Assembly: GCA_946611835.1 (NCBI GenBank)
Contig: CAMOEE010000067.1
Span: forward strand, 1-11,728
Length of the DNA: 11,728 bases
Source of the DNA: an uncultured Treponema sp.
Lineage (GTDB): Bacteria; Spirochaetota; Spirochaetia; Treponematales; Treponemataceae
Direction: 5' to 3'
Positions within the stretch are counted from its first letter, which is position 1; each line of letters opens with the position of its first letter. The position numbers and the translations under genes are program-made. Shown here piece after piece: positions 7,908-11,728 of this stretch. Below the pieces are notes generated by a model that was not told where the DNA came from, made no database searches, and was given only the letters and a program-made list of their open reading frames with translations.

Positions 7908-9575
7908 TTATAACCTGAAGATTTTCTCGTCAATCATCTTCTCGCTGTGAGCCACAATCAATGTGACGGCACCGTCGCCCGCCACATTGGTCCCTGTCAT
8001 AACCATTGCGACGACAGGATAAAGCCCCATGACCAGGGCCAGTGTTTCTTTGGGAATTCCGGCCTGAGCCATCAGCATTGATACGCAGACAAGGGCACCC
8101 ATGGGAACTCCTGGACTGCCCACGGAAAGAAGATATATTGAAATCATCATGGAAAAAAGAAGGCCCGGGCTTAACTCGATTGTGAATGCGCGGGCAAAAA
8201 AGAGCACGGTCAAGAGCATCATGGAACAGCAGCCGTCCATGTTGATTGTGTTTCCCAATGGAATCGAAAAAGAGTAGATTTTTGAAGAAATTCCGAGCTT
8301 GTCCCGGCAGGACTTGAGGGCTGAGGGAAGGGCCGCCGCACTGCCGTTGAAGGCCATTGCAGTCGTAACCGGCTCTAAGTATTTCCTGAAAAATATAAAG
8401 GGGTTCCTGCCTGTAAGTAGCAGAATCAGCAGTCCGTACATGACGAAAAGAGAAGCAAAAGCGATATAATTCAGGCCAATCCACTGAACCATGACTCTGA
8501 TTGCCGAAAGGTTCAGGCCTATCATCAGCTTTGCCATTGAGGCGAATATTGCCAGGGGAACGGCCTTCATGATTATGGCCGCAATTTTTGAAAAGACTAT
8601 GTTGGCTGTATCAAGGACATCCTTGATTTTGGCTGATGAATCTCCTGTTATTGTCGTGATGATTCCCAGAAGGAAGGCCAGGAAAAGAAGCTGCAGCATG
8701 TTGGAGCTTGTGAAGGCCCCGAGAAAATTTGACGGCACGATGTCCTGAATAACTTTCCAGAGGGAAAGCGGTTGTGCGGAAGGAAGGTCTGAAACTGAGG
8801 ATGAGGATGAGTCGATGAGGCTTAAAAGCGATGAGTCTCCCATCGGGAAGAGTTTGAAGATTCCGTAAGAAAGAAAAATGGCCATTATCGAGGTAAAAAG
8901 GTATATCAAAAAGACCTTTGCCCCGAGCCGCCCCAAAGACTTTATGTCTCCCATCCCGGCGACGCTTGAGGCCACTGAGAAAAAGATAAGCGGTCCTACC
9001 AGCATCTTTATGGCGTTAAGAAACATCGTTGAGATTGTTGAGAAAATGTTCGTGGCGATGTAGTCGCAGGCCTGGTTCCCCAGAGTATTTTTTAATATGA
9101 AGCCGGTCAGAAGTCCCAGAATCATGGCCGAGAAAGTCACGATGAGCTGCTTGTACTTTGAGCAGTCGAAGGTGATTTTTATGACATTCGTGTTACGGAC
9201 ATGGTCCAAAGAAAGGCTCATCTGGAGGTTTCGCCGGACAATGCTTCTTACAAGAGCATCCTCATCGTCATCCTTTGAATCCCTGTTCAGAAGGTCAGAA
9301 AGCCCCATGTCCGTATCCTCAAGCCTGAAAGCCGATCCAGGGCACTTTAGAACAAGGCTGCCCCTGCCAAAAGAATGAGAGATAGTGATGCTCAGGCGGG
9401 CCTTGTCGTTCTGTCTGTGCTCGATAAGCTGGGAGAGCATGTCCTCCGAGAGCAGGACGGTCTTTATAGCCTGATTCTTTTTGAGCTTGAGGCCCTGCAG
9501 CCTTTCTTTTATAAAATCCACCATGTCAGGCAGATTGCTCATCGAGGCCTCTGAAGTAAAATTAACATTGTGCAC
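7908..9575 (-). CDS. DAACS-type cation symporter with N-terminal soluble (degenerate GHKL-like) domain
   Basis: The protein has 555 residues if translation starts at GTG 9575, which has ACGGAGGT five bases upstream; an in-frame GTG at 9605 would add ten residues and lacks such a site. Residues about 140-555 are a dicarboxylate/amino acid:cation symporter (SDF family). They include the HP1 segment GSAAALP (411-417), PLGNTINMDG (440-449, the NMDG sodium/substrate motif), SPGVP (487-491, HP2 region) and NVAGD (530-534) in the last helix. Residues 1-140 are soluble and resemble the RsbW-like GHKL fold in layout, but the Mg-binding Asn and the adenine-binding Asp appear lost. In the last helix, positions that bind substrate in GltPh (Asp394, Arg397) align by eye with Ala and Met, so aspartate is an unlikely substrate. 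It is the second gene after the methyltransferase (30-bp gap) and is probably co-transcribed with it. Confidence 0.88.
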   Translation of the reverse strand: MHNVNFTSEASMSNLPDMVDFIKERLQGLKLKKNQAIKTVLLSEDMLSQLIEHRQNDKARLSITISHSFGRGSLVLKCPGSAFRLEDTDMGLSDLLNRDSKDDDEDALVRSIVRRNLQMSLSLDHVRNTNVIKITFDCSKYKQLIVTFSAMILGLLTGFILKNTLGNQACDYIATNIFSTISTMFLNAIKMLVGPLIFFSVASSVAGMGDIKSLGRLGAKVFLIYLFTSIMAIFLSYGIFKLFPMGDSSLLSLIDSSSSSVSDLPSAQPLSLWKVIQDIVPSNFLGAFTSSNMLQLLFLAFLLGIITTITGDSSAKIKDVLDTANIVFSKIAAIIMKAVPLAIFASMAKLMIGLNLSAIRVMVQWIGLNYIAFASLFVMYGLLILLLTGRNPFIFFRKYLEPVTTAMAFNGSAAALPSALKSCRDKLGISSKIYSFSIPLGNTINMDGCCSMMLLTVLFFARAFTIELSPGLLFSMMISIYLLSVGSPGVPMGALVCVSMLMAQAGIPKETLALVMGLYPVVAMVMTGTNVAGDGAVTLIVAHSEKMIDEKIFRL

Positions 9576-9580
9576 GATAA

Positions 9581-9588
9581 ACCTCCGT
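9581..9588 (-). promoter_or_regulatory. Ribosome binding site deciding the symporter start
   Basis: ACGGAGGT on the minus strand is a near-perfect Shine-Dalgarno, five bases before GTG at 9575-9573. It lies inside the reading frame if the upstream GTG at 9605 is used, so it argues for the shorter protein. Confidence 0.7.
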
Positions 9589-9605
9589 AAACATTCTTTT
9601 TGCAC

Positions 9606-10313
9606 TTACTTGTAGAGCAAAAAAATCATAGGGATTTTTTTCAGCTCGATTTTTTCTTTTTTCCACTCCGCTATGCTTTTAGTCCTTATGAATTCCTCGC
9701 TGCTAGTGATTCCGCATGCCATGCAAAGCCTTGTCTCAGCCCGGCAGGTCTTAAGGATTGCCTCCAGCATCTTCTGGTTGCGGTAGGGAGTCTCTATGAA
9801 AAGCTGGGTCTGGTCTTCCTTGTAGATTTTATTCTCCAGCTGCTTGATTTTGCTTTCACGCTCGCCGTTCTTGACCGGAAGATAGCCGTTGAAGGCGAAA
9901 TTCTGGCCGTTGAAGCCCGAGGCCATAATTGCCATTATCATTGAATTTGGTCCGACAAGAGGCACGACGGGAAGCTTCTTTTTCTGAGCGATTTCCACGG
10001 CCCTGCTGCCCGGGTCCCCTATGCAGGGGCAGCCTGCGTCGCTGATTACGCCCATGCTCTCGCCCTTTTCAAGCGGCAGGAGAAGCTTTGAGAGGTCGGC
10101 CTTCTGGTCAGTGTGCTCGCTCAGCTCCGTGAATGAGCAGTCGTCTATGGGAAAATTTTTGTCCAGAGAAATCAGGAACCTGACGGCACTCTTCCTGCTC
10201 TCAACGATAAAATGGCGGATATTTTTGACAATCTCGAAATTGTATGATGGAAGAACCTGTTCGTTAGCTGTCTCGCCCATGGGGCAGGGAATTAAATACA
10301 GTGCGGATTTCAT
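9606..10313 (-). CDS. Tetrapyrrole-methylase family SAM-dependent methyltransferase (RsmI-like)
   Basis: This is a 235-residue protein of the Corrin/Porphyrin methylase (TP_methylase) fold, related to RsmI, which 2'-O-methylates C1402 of 16S rRNA. Visible motifs are the N-terminal LYLIPCPMGE (residues 5-14), the SAM-site loop ISDAGCPCIGDPG (90-102), VPLVGPNSMI (117-126) and FIETPYRN (172-179). It is shorter than classical RsmI (about 280 residues), lacking the C-terminal part. It closely resembles the compact paralogue common in Bacteroidetes, which shares the openings LIP-x-x-x-G-x-T and FNGYLP. Substrate is therefore rRNA by family only and unproven. It is the first gene of a probable operon with the symporter. 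No Shine-Dalgarno is visible before the ATG, and a TATAAT ends six bases upstream, so the mRNA may be leaderless. Confidence 0.9.
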   Translation of the reverse strand: MKSALYLIPCPMGETANEQVLPSYNFEIVKNIRHFIVESRKSAVRFLISLDKNFPIDDCSFTELSEHTDQKADLSKLLLPLEKGESMGVISDAGCPCIGDPGSRAVEIAQKKKLPVVPLVGPNSMIMAIMASGFNGQNFAFNGYLPVKNGERESKIKQLENKIYKEDQTQLFIETPYRNQKMLEAILKTCRAETRLCMACGITSSEEFIRTKSIAEWKKEKIELKKIPMIFLLYK

Positions 10314-10319
10314 GCTGTA

Positions 10320-10328
10320 ATTATAGCA
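10320..10328 (-). promoter_or_regulatory. Extended -10 promoter of the methyltransferase, giving a possibly leaderless mRNA
   Basis: The minus strand reads TGCTATAAT, an ideal extended -10, followed by six bases and then the ATG at 10313. Transcription would begin at or within a base or two of the start codon. The -35 position (about 10348-10343) falls in the 7-bp repeats and reads TTCCGA, a poor match. Confidence 0.5.
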
Positions 10329-10333
10329 TAATA

Positions 10334-10375
10334 ATTCGGAATTCGGAATTCGGAATGCGGAATTAGGAATTAGGA
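10334..10375. repeat. Six-copy 7-bp tandem repeat (ATTCGGA / ATTAGGA)
   Basis: Six consecutive heptamers are seen: ATTCGGA three times (10334-10354), ATGCGGA (10355-10361) and ATTAGGA twice (10362-10375). The array then decays into ATGAAAGG. It lies between the two divergent promoters, next to the methyltransferase -10 box. Heptanucleotide arrays can change copy number by slippage. The rest of the intergenic region (10376-10407) shows no further feature. Confidence 0.85.
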
Positions 10376-10397
10376 ATGAAAGGCTTGGAGAATCATT

Positions 10398-10439
10398 AAA
10401 CGAAAAGTTTGTGTAATTCTTCGTTTTTTGTGCTATAAT
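10398..10439 (+). promoter_or_regulatory. Promoter of the isomerase gene with an overlapping inverted repeat
   Basis: TGCTATAAT (10431-10439) is an extended -10 box. A -35 is weak (TTGTGT at 10409-10414, 19-bp spacing). AAACGAA (10398-10404) and TTCGTTT (10420-10426) form a 7-bp inverted repeat with a 15-base centre covering the -35 region, which could be an operator or a small hairpin. GGAG (10450-10453) lies eight bases before the ATG at 10462. Confidence 0.55.
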
Positions 10440-10461
10440 ACATCAATTTGGAGAACGCATT

Positions 10462-11295
10462 ATGAAGATTTTGATTCGACCGCATGATATTGGAAAGGGA
10501 AGTGCTGACTGGCTCGGAAAAAATGCCCATGAATGGGGCTTTGACGGAGTTCAGCTTGCTATTGCCAAGGCTGTTGAGGGCCAGAACGGAAATCCGGGGA
10601 CTCTCACACAGGAAGTTGTCTCTGAGATTCGCACAGGCTTCAACTCCCATAATGTGGAGATTCCGCTTCTGGGGGCTTATTTTAACCCTGTTCACTCAAA
10701 CAAGGACAAGGTGAAGCTTGGTGCCGAAAAATACGCCGACCACCTCCGCCACGCCGCTGAATTCGGTGCAAAGTTCGTGGCCAGCGAGACCGGAAGCTAC
10801 AATGATGACAAATGGACTTACAACCCCAGGAACCAGACCGAAGAAGCTTTTCAGGAAGTAAAAAAGATTTTTGCGCCCATGCCGCAGATTGCAAAAGAAA
10901 GCGGAGTCTGCATGGCCCTCGAAGGTGCCTGGGGTCACTGTATGTACAAGCCTGAGATGCTCAAACGCCTTGCCGACGAAATCGATCCCGGGCAGGAGAA
11001 CTTCCGTTTTATCGTTGATATTTACAATTATCTCTATATCGGTAACCACGAGGAGAGGGCGAAGATTTTCGAGACCTGTCTCAAGCTCTTCAAGGGAAAA
11101 ATCTGCGGCTTTCACCTCAAGGATTATGTCGTGAATGGTGATGAGCTTGAAATCGTGCCCCTTGGAAGGGGCCTCATGGGCTGGAAAGATTTCCTCCCGA
11201 TTATAAAGAGAGAGTGCCCTGACGCATACCTGATTTTCGAGGGCGTCAAGGATGTTCCGAACTCTCTTAAATTCGTAAAAAGCATAGTTGATTAA
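10462..11295 (+). CDS. Sugar phosphate isomerase/epimerase-like TIM-barrel protein
   Basis: This is a 277-residue protein of the xylose-isomerase-like TIM-barrel superfamily (AP_endonuc_2). The expected metal ligands are in their usual strand-end places: Glu154 in MALEGAWGH, Asp186 in FIVDIYNYL, His218 in GFHLKD and Glu260 in LIFEGV. The N-terminal strand (MKILIRPHDI) and the GFDGVQLA segment (26-33) fit the first barrel units. Members interconvert keto- and aldo-sugars or epimerise them; the substrate here cannot be told from the sequence. The start is supported by GGAG eight bases upstream. No sugar transporter, kinase or regulator is adjacent, so the gene seems monocistronic. A palindrome cluster follows its stop codon closely and may end transcription. 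Confidence 0.88.
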   Translation: MKILIRPHDIGKGSADWLGKNAHEWGFDGVQLAIAKAVEGQNGNPGTLTQEVVSEIRTGFNSHNVEIPLLGAYFNPVHSNKDKVKLGAEKYADHLRHAAEFGAKFVASETGSYNDDKWTYNPRNQTEEAFQEVKKIFAPMPQIAKESGVCMALEGAWGHCMYKPEMLKRLADEIDPGQENFRFIVDIYNYLYIGNHEERAKIFETCLKLFKGKICGFHLKDYVVNGDELEIVPLGRGLMGWKDFLPIIKRECPDAYLIFEGVKDVPNSLKFVKSIVD

Positions 11296-11299
11296 AATC

Positions 11300-11396
11300 T
11301 GGGGGCTGCCCGCCAAAAGCGGGCCGGGTCTTTCGCCCTTCGCTCACGCTCATAGCCTGCGGCTACTTCGGGGCTACACCCCCTAGCCCTTAATCC
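11300..11396. repeat. Intergenic palindrome-rich repeat between convergent genes
   Basis: The cluster of inverted repeats comprises GCCCGC/GCGGGC (11308-11313 with 11319-11324, loop CAAAA), TAGCC/GGCTA (11353-11357 with 11361-11365) and GGGG/CCCC (11370-11373 with 11379-11382). The first hairpin, nine bases past the isomerase stop, may act as a terminator, although no U-run follows. The right end overlaps the stop codon of the DUF763-type gene. The string CGGGTCTTTCGC and the end GGGGCTACACCCCCTAGCCC echo parts of the exporter insert read on its minus strand. Confidence 0.5.
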
Positions 11397-11728
11397 TTGC
11401 AGGTTCTCCCGCCCCATTCTTTGCTGTGCTCGTTTTCGTGGGCGATTGTCGCATCGAAGTCGGCGAGCGGGTCGCAGTATTGTTCGATTTCCTGGGCGGT
11501 GGTGCTAAGGCGGCGCAGGCATTCGCTCTTGTCATTGTAGCCGAGTTTTGATTTTTCGATTGCATCACCCAAAACTCTGATTGATTCATCGTATATCCTT
11601 GTGGGAACAGGGAAGGGGTGGCCGTCTTTTCCTCCGTGGGCAAAGCTGAATCTTGCCGGGTCGGAAAAGCGGCTGGGAGTTCCGTAAATCACTTCGCTTA
11701 CCAGGGTAAGGCTCTGCAGCGTGCGGGG
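11390..11728 (-). CDS. DUF763-type protein (C-terminal part; 5' end outside window)
   Basis: The frame is open to the right edge, so the N-terminal part is missing; about 112 codons are visible. The opening PRTLQSLTLVSEVIYGTP, then SFAHGGKDGHPFPVP and IYDESI, match my memory of the C-terminal end of DUF763 proteins. Members there carry a G-x-G-x-KT-x-RALAL-x-x-E-x-x-YG segment followed by FAHGGKDG and PYPV. A GTG at 11692 is internal and should not be taken as a start. The family has no established function; the G-x-K-T-x-RAL segment is reminiscent of a helix-hairpin-helix nucleic-acid-binding turn, but that is a guess. It converges on the isomerase gene with the palindrome cluster between. 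Confidence 0.72.
   Translation of the reverse strand, partial: PRTLQSLTLVSEVIYGTPSRFSDPARFSFAHGGKDGHPFPVPTRIYDESIRVLGDAIEKSKLGYNDKSECLRRLSTTAQEIEQYCDPLADFDATIAHENEHSKEWGGRTCKD

Noticed and set aside
10334..10375. CRISPR array
   Set aside because: Units are 7 bp in direct tandem without spacers, and no cas gene is near.
10696..11316. A 206-codon open frame on the minus strand
   Set aside because: It lies wholly antisense to the isomerase gene, whose metal-ligand motifs are clear; the antisense translation shows no family features and no ribosome binding site.
11390..11692. A complete 100-codon gene starting at GTG 11692
   Set aside because: The frame stays open to the window edge and the residues before the GTG continue the family match, so it is the tail of a longer gene.

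Overview
The window looks like chromosomal DNA of a host-associated spirochaete, most likely a Treponema relative of the gut, rumen or oral kind. The basis is mixed. A large ankyrin-repeat lipoprotein with a relaxed lipobox, a GGDEF protein, a heterodimeric ABC exporter, a Bax-inhibitor-1 family protein and a dicarboxylate-type symporter form a familiar spirochaete gene mix. Short palindrome-rich repeats between and inside genes fit too. No rRNA or tRNA gene fixes the taxonomy, so this is an inference.

Layout from left to right. Positions 2-481 (+) hold the C-terminal part of a diguanylate cyclase with intact GGDEF and I-site motifs. Positions 4961-513 (-) form a three-gene operon: a BI-1/YccA-type membrane protein, then the two halves of a heterodimeric ABC exporter. 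The first half carries a degenerate nucleotide site and the second a canonical one. A divergent promoter region (4962-5099) separates this operon from a long (+) gene for an ankyrin-repeat lipoprotein with about 26 repeats (5100-7898). That gene converges, with a 9-bp gap, on a (-) two-gene unit. The unit consists of a tetrapyrrole-methylase (RsmI-like) protein at 10313-9606, followed by a DAACS-type symporter with an N-terminal soluble domain at 9575-7908. A 148-bp divergent intergenic region (10314-10461) holds a 7-bp tandem repeat array and two facing extended -10 promoters. One drives the methyltransferase, apparently leaderless. The other drives a TIM-barrel sugar isomerase/epimerase-like gene (10462-11295, +). 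A palindrome-rich repeat follows, then the C-terminal part of a DUF763-type protein running off the right edge (-).

The most notable point is a roughly 210-bp block (3042-3251) made almost entirely of short inverted repeats. It sits in frame in the linker between the membrane and ATPase domains of one exporter half. It adds about 70 codons to a protein that is otherwise of normal family length. Parts of it resemble the intergenic palindrome cluster at 11300-11396, which suggests a dispersed repeat family able to insert into coding sequence and be translated. Other points are a degenerate GHKL/RsbW-like domain fused to the symporter with changed substrate-site residues, and a three-repeat super-period in the ankyrin protein. 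No CRISPR array, insertion sequence, phage gene or defence system was seen.
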